Source: Corynebacterium anserum (GTDB taxonomy: Bacteria; Actinomycetota; Actinomycetes; Mycobacteriales; Mycobacteriaceae). Taken from it: a stretch of 64,000 nucleotides of DNA. The notes beneath the pieces are model-generated. The model was not told the DNA's origin and made no database searches. It saw only the letters and a program-made list of their open reading frames with translations. The stretch covers positions 372,001 through 436,000 of the forward strand of contig NZ_CP046883.1 in NCBI RefSeq assembly GCF_014262665.1, written 5' to 3'. Positions 17,333-27,511 of this stretch are shown here, piece after piece (position 1 is the first letter of the stretch; each line of letters opens with the position of its first letter). The translations under genes were made by a program, and so were the position numbers.

Positions 17333-18317
17333 AAATCTTAAAAAGAACTATGGCGAATTTGCGGCGCTAGATAACGTATCCCTAAGCATTGAAAAAGGAT
17401 CTCTAACAGCTCTCATCGGCCCGTCTGGCTCCGGAAAATCGACGCTACTACGGGCGATAGCCGGGCTGGACCAACCAGATTCGGGCCAGATCATCATTGA
17501 CGGGGATGACGTCACGAATGTGCCACCACAGCAGCGGGGCATCGGATTTGTGTTCCAACACTACGCGGCATTCAGGCACCTTAACGTGAGGGAGAACATC
17601 GGTTTTGGATTGAAAATCCGTAAACGCCCCGCGCGGGAAATCGATAAGACAGTCGATGAACTACTCGACATTGTGGGACTGACTGGTTTTCAACACCGGT
17701 ACCCGAACCAACTTTCGGGTGGCCAACGCCAACGGTTAGCGCTAGCGAGGGCCCTGGCAGTGAACCCGAAAGTGCTGTTGCTGGATGAGCCCTTCGGTGC
17801 ATTGGATGCCAAGGTACGCGAAGACTTACGTTCCTGGTTGCGCAACATGCATGAAGAATTCGACATCACGACGGTGCTCGTTACGCACGATCAGCAGGAA
17901 GCACTAGACGTGGCGGACAAACTTGTGGTTTTGAATAAGGGGCGTATTGAACAAGTTGGTACTCCGACGCAACTCTATGACCAACCAGCTAATGACTTTG
18001 TGTTGTCATTTCTGGGGCAGGTGTCACTGTTTGCGGGAAAAAAGGTGCGTCCGCACGATATCCGCCTGGGGCATTCTCCAGCGCTCGCTGTAGACAGTCA
18101 TGAGATAGCGCAGACCAATGTGATTCCTGTGATTGTGGATCGTGTGACTTTCCTGGGCTTTCAGGTTCGGGTTGATTGCCGTGAGAAGGCTAATGACAAC
18201 CCGTTTAGTGCAGAAATTACTCGTGGCGATGCCCTAGCACTCAGGCTGAGACCCGGTGATGAAATTTACGCCCGCGCCACCCGATCTGCGGCATTGCAAG
18301 AATGGCTGGGCTTGTGA
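17316..18317 (+). CDS. cysA: Sulfate ABC transporter ATPase CysA
   Basis: A 333-residue ATPase that powers CysTW. Walker A is GPSGSGKST (about residues 33-41), the Q-loop is VFQHYAAF, the signature is LSGGQRQRLALARAL, Walker B is VLLLDEPFGALD, and the switch His is in VTHDQQEA. The C-terminal TOBE-like part (VRPHDIRLG...DRVTFLGFQVRVDC) is typical of CysA. The HYAAF residues after the Q-loop match sulfate-type CysA rather than sugar importers. Last gene of the operon. Confidence 0.92.
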   Translation: MEILAKNLKKNYGEFAALDNVSLSIEKGSLTALIGPSGSGKSTLLRAIAGLDQPDSGQIIIDGDDVTNVPPQQRGIGFVFQHYAAFRHLNVRENIGFGLKIRKRPAREIDKTVDELLDIVGLTGFQHRYPNQLSGGQRQRLALARALAVNPKVLLLDEPFGALDAKVREDLRSWLRNMHEEFDITTVLVTHDQQEALDVADKLVVLNKGRIEQVGTPTQLYDQPANDFVLSFLGQVSLFAGKKVRPHDIRLGHSPALAVDSHEIAQTNVIPVIVDRVTFLGFQVRVDCREKANDNPFSAEITRGDALALRLRPGDEIYARATRSAALQEWLGL

Positions 18318-18342
18318 GCTGGGGAGTGGGCTTGCGGAAGAG

Positions 18343-18415
18343 TGCTGAATGGGGTGCACTGGGCGAGGGCTGGGCGAGACAGGAATGCTGAATGGGGTGC
18401 ACTGGGCGAGGGCTG
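18343..18415. repeat. 30-bp direct repeat, two copies
   Basis: TGCTGAATGGGG...GAGGGCTG is present at 18343-18372 and 18386-18415 with period 43, just after cysA. No coding role is apparent. Confidence 0.8.
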
Positions 18416-18556
18416 TTCGCGGATGTTAGGCGAGGGGTGTTAGAGGTAAATGTGCTGAGTGAATGGGGGTACTTGGGTTTGTAGGGTGCTTTATGACCAA
18501 GCTGGGGGAGTTCAGATCGAAGTATTAAAGCTGAGCGAGATATCGAAGGCAAAAAT

Positions 18557-18637
18557 AAAAATATCCCCACAGAACGGGTTCCGATAGCAAACGCCCCAGT
18601 TCGGAAATCCTTTTTCATGGTCTGTGGGGATATTTTT
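18557..18637. terminator. Long hairpin with 17-bp perfect arms (bidirectional terminator / dispersed palindrome)
   Basis: AAAAATATCCCCACAGA (18557-18573) pairs exactly with 18621-18637 around a 47-nt loop that contains a smaller G/C hairpin. T-runs lie on the outer side of each arm. It sits between the convergent cysA and the FadD-type gene, so it could end both transcripts. A related element with the same outer sequence is at 45587-45685. Confidence 0.6.
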
Positions 18638-18663
18638 GCGTTTTCTGCGAATATGGCGCGTTA

Positions 18664-18771
18664 GTGGTGTTGGTGGGGTGTGTGAACTGGAGTGGTTAGG
18701 GCGCGGGTGCTCCTGCGGTGGTGTTGGTGGGGTGTGTGAACTGGAGTGGTTAGGGCGCGGGTGCTCCTGCG
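18664..18771. repeat. 54-bp exact tandem duplication
   Basis: Two identical copies (18664-18717, 18718-18771) begin GTGGTGTTGGTGGGG and end GGGTGCTCCTGCG. They sit between the hairpin and the 3' end of the acyl-CoA synthetase gene. Confidence 0.9.
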
Positions 18772-18780
18772 CCCTGTGTA

Positions 18781-20526
18781 TCAAGGCTGGGGCAGATGGC
18801 GCGGAACGATCTTCCCAACGGCGTTTCTCGGTAGCTTGTCCAAGAATACGAAGTAGCGCGGCACGTTATGACGAGCCAGCTTGTTCTTCACCTTTACCTT
18901 TACGTCAGCGATGAACTGCTCTTTTTCCTCATCGCTTAGCGATTCTGCTTCCCGGTCTTTCAGTACAATCCACGCGCATAGAGCTTGTCCGAATTCCTCG
19001 TCATCGACACCGCGCACGGCGGATTCCAGAACTTCATCCATCTGATTGACGATGTCTTCGGTCTCTTGTGGGTAGACATTTTCTCCGCCAGAGACAACCA
19101 TGTCGTCGGAACGTCCTGAAATGAAGAGCAGTCCGTCCTTGTAGTAGCCCAAATCGCCGGTAGCGACCATGCCATCGATGACTTCTTTATCGGTGCCGGG
19201 CCGAGTGTAGCCTTCGAACAGCATGTCGTTCTTGACGAAAACGCGGCCTATTTCCTCTTCTGGCAGTTCTTGCCCGTTATCGTCGAGGATCTTCAGGGTT
19301 GTAGCCATCGGTGGCTTCCCCGCCGTGCGCGGGTACTTTTTCATTTCTTCCGGTTTGGCGATGGATGCCCATGAGACTTCGGTTGAGCCATAAAGGTTGT
19401 AGAGCACATCTCCGAATTTGCGGAATGTGTCTTCGATGACGCGGGGAGGCAGTGCTTCGCCGGATGTTGCGATGACTTTCACTCCGGAATCGAAGCCTTC
19501 CGGCACCACCTCTAGCAAGCGACGCAGCATCGTCGGCACCATGGCAATTGCGTACGGCCGGTTCTTTTCAATGACCTTAAGTGCTGCATCTGGGGAGAAT
19601 TTGCGTTGCATGATCATAGTGTTACGCAGTGCAAGTGCGAGCTGGATTTGGGCGAATCCCCAGGTGTGGAACATCGGTGCTGAAAGGAATACTGGGCGGT
19701 GGTGCTTGAGCGGAATGCGGCTCATGATTGAAGAGGCTGGCATGTAGGTCTTCGGTTCTGGTCGCCGTGCCCCCTTGGGCGTGCCGGTAGTGCCAGAGGT
19801 GAGGATGATTGTGCGTCCCATGCGTGGGATCGCGGGGATGGACTGGTCTGTTGGAGTGGTGCGTATGACCTCGTGTAGGCTGGCCCATTCCCTGTGACGC
19901 TCCGCGTAATCGCCGCTGTCGATCGCGTCTTGAATGTTTGATGCGGGTTTTAGTTGTGTTTCTTGTTCACGAGATAAGCCAATGGTGTCGCCATGTTCCC
20001 AGGCGATGATTACTGGGCATTCGGAGAAGTCGCGCGGTAGAAGTGGCAGGAACTCCTCGTCGATGAAGAGGAGATCGATTTTTTGTTCTTTGAGTACTGC
20101 TCGGGTTTGATCCGCTGATGCGCCCGTGTTGAAGAAAACGATGTCGGTGCCCAGACGCCCGTGGGCACATAGTGCCATGATCAGCCCGCGGTGGTTTCTG
20201 CACAGCACGCCGATGCGATCACGTTGGCGGATTCCCGTTCGGAACAGTGCTTTGGCGAGTGCGGATGTTTGCTCGTGGAGTTCTTTGTAGGTCATGGAAC
20301 CGCCATCGTCGACGATGGCGGTGTGATATGGGTCGCGAGCTGCGCCGATGGCGAGTAGTCCAGCTGGTAGAAGTTTCCACTGTACGATGCCTTTAAGTGC
20401 GCCACCGATTGCGCCTGGGCCCATGGGGCCCAACACGCCCGAGCGGAATAGAGGAATGGTGCCTTTTGCGAGTGTTCCTATTTGGCTCGCTTGTTGCAAA
20501 GCGGAGATAGATGGTGCGGGGGTCAT
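18781..20526 (-). CDS. AMP-dependent fatty acyl-CoA synthetase (FadD-type)
   Basis: A 581-residue adenylate-forming ligase. The P-loop is IILTSGTTGTPKGARRPEP, the adenine-binding motif YGSTEVSW, the hinge motif GRSDDMVVSGGENVYP, and the catalytic Lys is in NAVGKIVPR at the C-terminus. It activates a fatty acid to acyl-AMP and then acyl-CoA. It resembles mycobacterial FadD2/FadD12-like enzymes in its N-terminal region (LPAGLLAIGAARDPYHTAI). The start ATG at 20526 follows AGGAGA. It may feed the acyl-CoA dehydrogenases encoded at 10573-13248. The exact chain length used is unknown. Confidence 0.88.
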   Translation of the reverse strand: MTPAPSISALQQASQIGTLAKGTIPLFRSGVLGPMGPGAIGGALKGIVQWKLLPAGLLAIGAARDPYHTAIVDDGGSMTYKELHEQTSALAKALFRTGIRQRDRIGVLCRNHRGLIMALCAHGRLGTDIVFFNTGASADQTRAVLKEQKIDLLFIDEEFLPLLPRDFSECPVIIAWEHGDTIGLSREQETQLKPASNIQDAIDSGDYAERHREWASLHEVIRTTPTDQSIPAIPRMGRTIILTSGTTGTPKGARRPEPKTYMPASSIMSRIPLKHHRPVFLSAPMFHTWGFAQIQLALALRNTMIMQRKFSPDAALKVIEKNRPYAIAMVPTMLRRLLEVVPEGFDSGVKVIATSGEALPPRVIEDTFRKFGDVLYNLYGSTEVSWASIAKPEEMKKYPRTAGKPPMATTLKILDDNGQELPEEEIGRVFVKNDMLFEGYTRPGTDKEVIDGMVATGDLGYYKDGLLFISGRSDDMVVSGGENVYPQETEDIVNQMDEVLESAVRGVDDEEFGQALCAWIVLKDREAESLSDEEKEQFIADVKVKVKNKLARHNVPRYFVFLDKLPRNAVGKIVPRHLPQP

Positions 20527-21188
20527 GGGTCTCCTGTGATTTGTGTCGGGGAGTGAGCGTTCGGTGCGTGCTGGGAGTAGTTCTGTGATGCAGCACCACT
20601 AACTACGCAGTTGTCCGGAAATGCTGACTGCACAGTTATGTAGAGTTGCTGACTATGTAGTGCTACCAACAAAACTATGTTATGTGCATCACATTAGCGA
20701 GTAGCTGTTACGTGTGTGGCCTTTTCGTCAACAAAATCGAAATAACTCCCAGCGAAAGGGGGAGGGTACCGAGGAAGTGCTTGCGGAGGGTATCGAGGAA
20801 GTGCTTGCGGAGGGGTGTGTGGATGGCGGCCCCGGCACGGAAGAGGTGGCGAAAGAGGAAGGGTATCGATAGCGCTCATAGTGAAGTTGGCATGGCAGTC
20901 CAGGAACGTATTCGAGGTAGAGGGGTGCAGCGGATCCCAGGGGTTATGAGGTGTGTATCGGAAGAACGTGCGCGGGAAGAAAAAGACCCCTGTTCGCTGA
21001 CGGCGTACAGGGGGAGATGGAAGCTAAAAAATGGGCTTTGAACTGTATAGATGCCGATTATAGAGGGAGGGGTGGCGTCGGAAATAAGGAGAACATCACG
21101 GTGGTTACAACAAAGAGCATGATTGAAATCGCGCCCCACCACTAAGGTGGGCAACACACCTATAAATAAAAGGAAGAGGGAGAGCAGC
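20527..21188. other. Divergent intergenic region between acyl-CoA synthetase and clpC
   Basis: No gene is supported in these 660 bases; an open frame at 20682-21041 has implausible composition. A 24-bp tandem duplication (20767-20790, 20791-20814; GAGGAAGTGCTTGCGGAGGG core) lies inside. Promoter elements for the synthetase are expected near 20580-20660, where similar AC(T)ACGCAGTTG / ACTGCACAGTTATG blocks recur. The ClgR site for clpC is at 20991. Confidence 0.5.
20991..21008 (+). promoter_or_regulatory. ClgR operator of clpC
   Basis: TGTTCGCTGACGGCGTAC fits every position of the ClgR consensus I recall from C. glutamicum, WNNWCGCYNANRGCGWWS. ClgR activates clpC and clpP genes in corynebacteria. 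The site is about 180 bases before the clpC ATG, a suitable distance for an activator. Confidence 0.65.
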
Positions 21189-23984
21189 ATGTTCGAGAGG
21201 TTCACTGACCGTGCGCGCCGGGTCGTTGTTTTGGCGCAGGAGGAAGCACGCGCTCTTAACCACAACTACATCGGCACGGAGCATATCCTGCTCGGCCTCA
21301 TCCAAGAGGGAGAAGGTGTCGCCGCCAAGGCACTAGAGTCCATGGGGATTTCGTTGGACGCCGTGCGCACCGAGGTGAAAGAGATCATCGGTTCCGGTGG
21401 GCATCCGCCGAGTGGTTACATTCCTTTCACCCCACGTGCCAAGAAGGTACTGGAGCTGGCGCTACGCGAGGCGCTGCAACTCGGGCATAAATATATTGGC
21501 ACCGAGCATATTCTGCTTGGCCTTATCCGTGAGGGTGAGGGCGTGGCCGCACAGGTGCTGGTGAAACTTGGCGCGGATCTCTCCCGCGTGCGCCAGCAGG
21601 TCATTCAGCTTCTGTCTGGTTACGAGGGCGGCGAGAGTGAATCCGTCAACGATGAACCGGCTACCGCCGGTGTGGGTTCGGGCACTTCTGAGCCGAGCAG
21701 TTCCAAGATGGGGCAGAAGTCTAACTCTCTTGTGCTGGATCAGTTTGGTCGCAATCTGACCCAGGCGGCGAAAGACGGAAAGTTGGATCCAGTTGTTGGG
21801 CGTGAGACGGAGATCGAGCGCGTGATGCAGGTGCTCTCGCGCCGTACCAAGAACAACCCTGTGCTCATCGGTGAGCCTGGTGTGGGTAAGACTGCGGTTG
21901 TGGAGGGGCTTGCTCTGGATATCGTGAACGGCCGCGTACCGGAGACACTCAAGGACAAGCAATTGTATTCCTTGGACTTGGGTTCCCTGGTTGCTGGTTC
22001 TCGTTATCGCGGTGACTTTGAGGAACGCCTGAAGAAGGTGCTGAAGGAGATTAACCAACGCGGTGACATCATCCTGTTCATCGACGAGATTCACACCTTG
22101 GTCGGTGCGGGTGCGGCTGAGGGTGCCATCGACGCCGCATCGATCCTGAAGCCAAAACTGGCTCGCGGTGAGCTACAAACTATCGGTGCTACCACCTTGG
22201 ATGAGTACCGTAAGCACATCGAAAAGGATGCGGCTTTGGAGCGTCGTTTCCAGCCGGTACAGGTGGCTGAGCCATCTGTGGCTCACACTATTGAGATCCT
22301 TAAGGGGCTCCGCGACCGTTATGAGGCACACCACCGTGTGTCGATCACTGATGGTGCGTTGGAGGCTGCTGCTCGTCTCGCTGATCGCTATATCAATGAC
22401 AGGTTCCTGCCAGATAAGGCCGTGGACCTCATTGATGAGGCTGGAGCTCGCATGCGTATCAAGCGTATGACTGCCCCGAAATCCATCCAGGAAGTGGATG
22501 AAAAGATTGCCGAGGTTCGTCGTAAGAAAGAGGCAGCCATTGATGATCAAGATTTTGAGAAGGCAGCGGCACTGCGTGATGACGAGCGCAAACTGACGGA
22601 TGAACGTGCAGAAAAAGAAAAGGCGTGGCGCGCTGGAGAACTAGACGAAGTTGCGGAGGTTGGTGAGGAGCAGATTGCCGAAGTGCTGGGCAATTGGACT
22701 GGTATTCCGGTCTTTAAGCTCACCGAGGAAGAGTCTCAGCGCTTGCTCCGTATGGAGGATGAGCTGCATAAGCGCATCATTGGCCAGGATGATGCTGTTA
22801 AGGCGGTGTCCCGTGCCATCCGCCGCACTCGGGCTGGTCTGAAGGATCCTAAGCGCCCGTCGGGTTCCTTTATTTTCGCAGGTCCATCCGGTGTGGGTAA
22901 GACGGAATTGTCGAAGGCTTTGGCTGAGTTCCTCTTTGGTGACGACGACGCGCTGATTCAGATCGATATGGGTGAATTCCATGATCGCTTCACCGCCTCC
23001 CGTCTGTTTGGTGCACCTCCTGGATACGTGGGCTATGACGAGGGAGGTCAGCTCACGGAGAAGGTTCGTCGCAAGCCTTTCTCTGTGGTGTTGTTCGATG
23101 AGATCGAGAAGGCTCACAAGGAGATCTACAACACTCTGCTGCAGGTTCTGGAGGATGGGCGTCTTACCGATGGTCAAGGTCGCCAGGTGGATTTCAAGAA
23201 CACCGTTTTGATCTTCACCTCTAACTTGGGCACGAGGGATATTTCCAAGGCTGTGGGTATGGGCTTCTCCTCCTCAGGTGAGGCTGATGAAGAGACGCAA
23301 TATGAGCGAATGAAGCTTAAGGTGCAGGATGAGTTGAAGAAGCATTTCCGCCCTGAGTTCTTGAACCGTATTGATGACATCGTTGTATTCCACCAGCTCA
23401 CTCGTGAACAGATTGTCCAGATGGTCGATCTTTTGCTGGGCCGAGTGACATCCGCTTTGGCCTCGAAGGATATGGGTATTGAGGTCTCGGAGAAAGCGAA
23501 GAATCTGCTGGCAAAGCGAGGTTTCGATCCGGTCTTGGGTGCACGTCCACTGCGTCGTACCATTCAGCGTGAGATTGAGGACCAGCTTTCGGAGAAGATC
23601 CTGTTCGGCGAGTTCGGTGCAGGTGAGATCGTCACTGTTGATGTGGAGAACTGGGATGGCGAGTCGAAGGGTGAGGATGCGAAGTTCGTCTTCGGGTCCA
23701 AGGTTAAGCCGCTGCCTAGCGTAGATGCAGAAGAGGATACTCGGGCAGAAGATGCTATCCATGCTGTGCAGGACGCTGCAGATAAGCCAGTTCCAGAAAA
23801 TGACGGTTTTGATCCAGATAAGGACGAAGGTCCCGACGGTGAGGCGAAGGACTTAGCGACGGCTGATGTGTCTTCTGCTTTGTCTGATTCTGAGTCCGAC
23901 GCCACCAGCTCCCATGGGGACTCATCCCCTGAAGATGACCGCAAGAATCCTCCGCCGGCAGGAGCAGGTGCTCCCGGGCAGTAA
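21189..23984 (+). CDS. clpC: ATP-dependent Clp protease ATP-binding subunit ClpC
   Basis: A 931-residue AAA+ unfoldase that feeds substrates to ClpP. It has two N-terminal Clp repeats ([27 protein letters not shown]-type second repeat at about 80-140), D1 Walker [11 protein letters not shown] and Walker [11 protein letters not shown], a UVR-like middle domain ([19 protein letters not shown]), and D2 Walker [11 protein letters not shown] with the [10 protein letters not shown] block. The start ATG at 21189 follows GGGAG. Residues about 840-931 form an acidic, Pro/Ser-rich disordered tail, longer than in most ClpC proteins. It is likely under ClgR control. Confidence 0.95.
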   Translation: MFERFTDRARRVVVLAQEEARALNHNYIGTEHILLGLIQEGEGVAAKALESMGISLDAVRTEVKEIIGSGGHPPSGYIPFTPRAKKVLELALREALQLGHKYIGTEHILLGLIREGEGVAAQVLVKLGADLSRVRQQVIQLLSGYEGGESESVNDEPATAGVGSGTSEPSSSKMGQKSNSLVLDQFGRNLTQAAKDGKLDPVVGRETEIERVMQVLSRRTKNNPVLIGEPGVGKTAVVEGLALDIVNGRVPETLKDKQLYSLDLGSLVAGSRYRGDFEERLKKVLKEINQRGDIILFIDEIHTLVGAGAAEGAIDAASILKPKLARGELQTIGATTLDEYRKHIEKDAALERRFQPVQVAEPSVAHTIEILKGLRDRYEAHHRVSITDGALEAAARLADRYINDRFLPDKAVDLIDEAGARMRIKRMTAPKSIQEVDEKIAEVRRKKEAAIDDQDFEKAAALRDDERKLTDERAEKEKAWRAGELDEVAEVGEEQIAEVLGNWTGIPVFKLTEEESQRLLRMEDELHKRIIGQDDAVKAVSRAIRRTRAGLKDPKRPSGSFIFAGPSGVGKTELSKALAEFLFGDDDALIQIDMGEFHDRFTASRLFGAPPGYVGYDEGGQLTEKVRRKPFSVVLFDEIEKAHKEIYNTLLQVLEDGRLTDGQGRQVDFKNTVLIFTSNLGTRDISKAVGMGFSSSGEADEETQYERMKLKVQDELKKHFRPEFLNRIDDIVVFHQLTREQIVQMVDLLLGRVTSALASKDMGIEVSEKAKNLLAKRGFDPVLGARPLRRTIQREIEDQLSEKILFGEFGAGEIVTVDVENWDGESKGEDAKFVFGSKVKPLPSVDAEEDTRAEDAIHAVQDAADKPVPENDGFDPDKDEGPDGEAKDLATADVSSALSDSESDATSSHGDSSPEDDRKNPPPAGAGAPGQ

Positions 23985-24118
23985 GCGAATCGAATCGGGG
24001 GTCTGAAACTGGGGTCTGCCCAGTAGATGTCTCAAGGTAGACGGTTTACGCCGGGTGATCTGAGGCAGATGCTTGTCTGTTACGCGTCTGGCTGTGGAAG
24101 ACTCGAGCTGGATGAACC

Positions 24119-24166
24119 AAAGAGCCAACGGGGTTGGTGGAATTCCACCAACCCCGTTGGCTCTTT
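24119..24166. terminator. Perfect 48-bp palindrome, bidirectional terminator
   Basis: Two 24-bp arms pair without mismatch around a central GAATTC. The outer bases are AAAGAGCC and GGCTCTTT, giving a T-run on each strand. It lies 134 bases after clpC. Confidence 0.8.
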
Positions 24167-24195
24167 ATTACCCGTAAAGCTGGGGTAAATGCACT

Positions 24196-24228
24196 ATAAA
24201 AACCGGGCTGGAAAGCCCGGGTTTTTAT
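24196..24228. terminator. Hairpin terminator between clpC and lipase genes
   Basis: ATAAAAACCGGGCT pairs with AGCCCGGGTTTTTAT around GGAA. A/T-rich flanks on both sides let it work for the forward clpC transcript and the reverse lipase transcript (gene end at 24310). Confidence 0.85.
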
Positions 24229-24309
24229 ACAATGGTGAGCGCGCGTAGTGCACTGAGGAACTTTTGTTCTCAGTGCCGCACCGGATATTCAGCGCGGTGC
24301 TCAGCCTGC

Positions 24310-25854
24310 TTAGCGCTTTGTTACAGGACCAGCAGATGAACCATAAGCCTTCGATTCGAGGGATCCTGGCACGCCATCGGAGGACGTCTGACCAGCTCCT
24401 TCCACGCTTCCTGGGGTGATGAAGTCAGCATTACCATCAGGAGCGTTGTCTGCAGGGATCTCACCACAAGGGGTCGTTGGGTAGTCAGCTCCGTTAATGA
24501 CCTTCTCTAACCATTCCATTGCTGGAGTGAGGTGAGACAGCATTGGGACCATGTGATTAACCAGAGGTGCCACGGATGGGATCCGTTGCTCCTGGTAGTA
24601 CACGGGTACGCCCTTTGAGCACCAGGTACGGGCCAGGTGGCGTGCCTGGCGGACTGGAATCACGTCATCGTGCGTGCCGTGGCCAATGTAAACAGGCACC
24701 TTTGGTTTAAGGTGTCCGATTTCCTGCTTACGTACTGCGGACGCAATAGGTTCGCTCTTCAAAATCTCACTGAGAGACCGGCCGTCCTTGGTGAGCTCGC
24801 GGGAGTCTCGGAAAGACTGTCGCAGCAGGGACTGCACTATGCATTCGTCCTTGGTTTGATTGAGCACTTCACGGCCCTTGTCATTGAGCTGCTTGTCCAA
24901 TTCAGGGCGAAGCTCAGGATAAGCGTAGAGCATACCGTTGATTGTGTAACCCATGGCTCCTGCAAGAACCATGCCGTCGACACCTTCGGCAGTTACTGCG
25001 AGGTCAGCTGGCACGCCGCCGGCATACCCGGTGACGAGATTAAGGTCCGGGGCGTAGGTCGGTTGAAGTTCTAGTGCAGATGCGGAAGCGCCACCACCCT
25101 GGGAGTAACCCCAGGTTGCGACCGGTGAGTTCGCAGGGATGTTCTTATTCTTCAGGTTCAGCGTAGCGCGAGCCATGTCCAAGGTGGCGTGTCCCTGGTC
25201 CTCGCGATTCATGTAAGTGTGCTGGGGCTTAGTGCCCAGACCCATCAGATCCGTGAGGGCCACGTTCCAGCCTCGTGCCAGAGCGGCAGCGATTGGTGCG
25301 CCTTCATAGTCCAAGCCATATGGAGTGGTGATGCCAGGAGAGCATGCGTCGCCCGCTCCCTGAGTTCCAGGTGCGATGGTGAGGAGGGGGCGAGGACCTT
25401 TGCCCTTCCACGGTGCCGATGAGGTGAAGACTGTGCCGGTGACGGGAACGGTCTTGCCCTGGGAGTTGGTGGAAACGTAGGCGATGCGGGTGGCCTCGGT
25501 GTTGGTCCAGTCAATCTTCGGTATGCCGAGGGCGAAGTTGGATGGTTGGGACTTGAGAACCTGTCCCGGCTTGCCGTCGATGAAGCGTGGCAGGCTGGTA
25601 TAGAAGTCGTCTTCCTGCAGGTTCACGGATCCGATTGCACCGATCGTTTCGCCGGAGCCTAAGTCGGAGGCGCCACGCATAGAGCCGTCGACGGTGTCAT
25701 AGGCGGGGTTACTGTTGTTGACTCCGCTGTTTTCTTCGGCTCCGGCGACGCCAGTCATGCCAGTAGCTGCTAACAGCACAGAAGTAGTGGCCGCTACTGC
25801 TGCGGTGCTGAGACGGGCGGAGATTCGATGGTAAGAGCGTGAATGAAGCGTCAT
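24310..25854 (-). CDS. Secretory lipase (LIP family), copy 1
   Basis: A 514-residue secreted alpha/beta hydrolase. The signal peptide runs MTLHSRS...LLAATGMTGVAGA. The nucleophile elbow is ATWGYSQGGGASAS (GxSxG), the acid lies in HGTHDDVIP and the base in LVNHMVP. LLTIAPGTQGAGDACSPG contains the likely oxyanion loop and Cys. The family (secretory lipases of fungi and actinobacteria) cleaves triglycerides or other esters. TATAGT at 25863-25868 on the reverse strand lies 8 nt before the ATG, so the mRNA may be leaderless. A paralogue lies 157 bases upstream on the same strand. Confidence 0.85.
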   Translation of the reverse strand: MTLHSRSYHRISARLSTAAVAATTSVLLAATGMTGVAGAEENSGVNNSNPAYDTVDGSMRGASDLGSGETIGAIGSVNLQEDDFYTSLPRFIDGKPGQVLKSQPSNFALGIPKIDWTNTEATRIAYVSTNSQGKTVPVTGTVFTSSAPWKGKGPRPLLTIAPGTQGAGDACSPGITTPYGLDYEGAPIAAALARGWNVALTDLMGLGTKPQHTYMNREDQGHATLDMARATLNLKNKNIPANSPVATWGYSQGGGASASALELQPTYAPDLNLVTGYAGGVPADLAVTAEGVDGMVLAGAMGYTINGMLYAYPELRPELDKQLNDKGREVLNQTKDECIVQSLLRQSFRDSRELTKDGRSLSEILKSEPIASAVRKQEIGHLKPKVPVYIGHGTHDDVIPVRQARHLARTWCSKGVPVYYQEQRIPSVAPLVNHMVPMLSHLTPAMEWLEKVINGADYPTTPCGEIPADNAPDGNADFITPGSVEGAGQTSSDGVPGSLESKAYGSSAGPVTKR

Positions 25855-26011
25855 AGCGTCAGACTATATACAGGTTGTTCTCCCAAATGTTTAGTTATTG
25901 AAAAATTAACTGAAGAGATTCAGAAGGAGGGTGAGAGAGGGGGTACTGCTGGGTGTTGGTCAGTCCAGCTTGCAGTGCATTCGGTCAACAGGGAAGCGGG
26001 CTGGCAGTGAG

Positions 26012-27511
26012 TCAGGAAGGAATATCGCTACAGCTGGTGAGGCTGTAACCCTTGCCGTGGAAACCTGCGTCGAGCCAATCCATCGCTGGTTGTAGGCTCG
26101 CGATCATCGGAGTGCCGTGGTCAATCAAAGGTCCTAACCGTGGGAGATCGAATTCCTGGTAGTGAATTTTTGCCCCGGCTCGGCACCATTTTTGAGCCAT
26201 GATGCGCCCTTGTTCGACGGGAATTGTGTCGTCATGTGTCCCGTGAGCAACAAAGACGGGAACCTGTGGAGTGAGGTTACCGATTTCCTGCCTCTGAATG
26301 GCTGCCTTGATCACTGGGTTGTTGCGCATGATCTCACCCAGGGGTTTGCCGGATTTTGTAAGGGTTCGGGAGTCCGTGTAGCCGAGCTTTAGCATTGTTT
26401 CTTCGGCGCATTGGTCTGCTGACTCCTTCAATAGGGCTTTGCCCTTGGCATTCATTTCCTTTTCAATTTCCGGGCGAATCTCTGGGTATGCCTGAAGAAG
26501 ACCATTAGTGGTGTAGCCGATGGCGCCCGCCAGTGGGGCATTATCGATCGCGTTGGCAGTGGTAAAGAGATTTGCGGGTACTCCACCAGCCATTCCTGCG
26601 ACGAGGTTCAACTCGGGAGCGTACTGAGGTTGGAGTTCGAGTGCTGCAGCGGAAGCGCCACCTCCTTGCGAGTAGCCCCAGGTTGCGATGGGATTCTTCG
26701 GCGACAGCCCTTTGAGCCCCATCCTGCCGGCCGCACGAGCCATGTCGAGCGTAGCGCGCCCTTGCTCTACACGGTTCATGTAGGTGTGCTGAATGGCGGG
26801 ATTTCCTAATCCCGGAAGATCGGTGAGTGCTACATGCCAGCCGCGGTTCAGTGCCGTAGAAATGGTGATGCCCTCTGATCCGAGGCCTTGATCCATTTTC
26901 TTGCCCGGTGCGCAGGAGTCGCCGGCACCTTGGGTTCCTGGCGCGATTGCTAGGAGTGGTCGTTTCCCAGGCCCGTTCCATTTCACTGGTGATCTGAGAA
27001 CGGTGCCTGTCACCGGGATGGTGTGGCCGGAGACGTTAGTGGAGACATAAGCAACGCGAGTAGCAAGGGACTTCTTCCAACCGGGAACCGTGAACCCTAG
27101 TGAGAAATCTGAGGGAGCGGTTTTCAACACATCGCCTGGGTTACCTTTGGCTGTGGCGGTGAGGGAACCATAGAAGTTGTTGGGGTCGTGATCGGGACTG
27201 AGTTTCTTCAAGAGGTCGGCTGTCGCATCGCTACTGCCCATGCCCACACCATCGCGCATGAGACTGTCGGTGGAACCGAAAATCGGAGATTCTGATTCCA
27301 GTGAGCCTCCTGAACTGGTGTGAGTTGAGCCCGTGGCGGTGGCAGACATACTGGCCTGAGGCTTTACTCTCGCCCCATGAGGTGAGGTGGTGGAAGATCC
27401 TTGCGCTAGGGCAGGTGCGGTGAAACCAAAGGTGGAAATAGCGAGGCAGGAAGATAGTGCCAGGGCGATGCGTGCAGGCTGAATCCGGCGGCTAATACTA
27501 CGTTTTTTCAT
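26012..27511 (-). CDS. Secretory lipase (LIP family), copy 2
   Basis: A 499-residue secreted hydrolase paralogous to the neighbouring lipase over nearly its full length. A signal peptide (MKKRSISRR...APALAQG) is followed by a Ser/Thr-rich linker of about 60 residues. The active-site blocks are ATWGYSQGGGASAA, HGTHDDTIP and LIDHGTPM. TAGCAT lies 7 nt before the ATG on the reverse strand, again suggesting a short or absent leader. The two genes look like a tandem duplication that has diverged, and they fit use of host or skin lipids, which is an inference. Confidence 0.85.
   Translation of the reverse strand: MKKRSISRRIQPARIALALSSCLAISTFGFTAPALAQGSSTTSPHGARVKPQASMSATATGSTHTSSGGSLESESPIFGSTDSLMRDGVGMGSSDATADLLKKLSPDHDPNNFYGSLTATAKGNPGDVLKTAPSDFSLGFTVPGWKKSLATRVAYVSTNVSGHTIPVTGTVLRSPVKWNGPGKRPLLAIAPGTQGAGDSCAPGKKMDQGLGSEGITISTALNRGWHVALTDLPGLGNPAIQHTYMNRVEQGRATLDMARAAGRMGLKGLSPKNPIATWGYSQGGGASAAALELQPQYAPELNLVAGMAGGVPANLFTTANAIDNAPLAGAIGYTTNGLLQAYPEIRPEIEKEMNAKGKALLKESADQCAEETMLKLGYTDSRTLTKSGKPLGEIMRNNPVIKAAIQRQEIGNLTPQVPVFVAHGTHDDTIPVEQGRIMAQKWCRAGAKIHYQEFDLPRLGPLIDHGTPMIASLQPAMDWLDAGFHGKGYSLTSCSDIPS

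Noticed and set aside
18624-18914. 96-residue forward frame with repeated GVGGVCELEWLGRGCSC
   Set aside because: It is produced by the 54-bp tandem duplication and runs into the opposite-strand acyl-CoA synthetase gene.
20682-21041. 119-residue forward frame upstream of clpC
   Set aside because: Arg/Lys-rich shadow composition, contains a tandem duplication and overlaps the ClgR site.
26541-26981. 146-residue reverse frame inside lipase 2
   Set aside because: Out-of-frame shadow of the lipase with Arg/His-rich composition.
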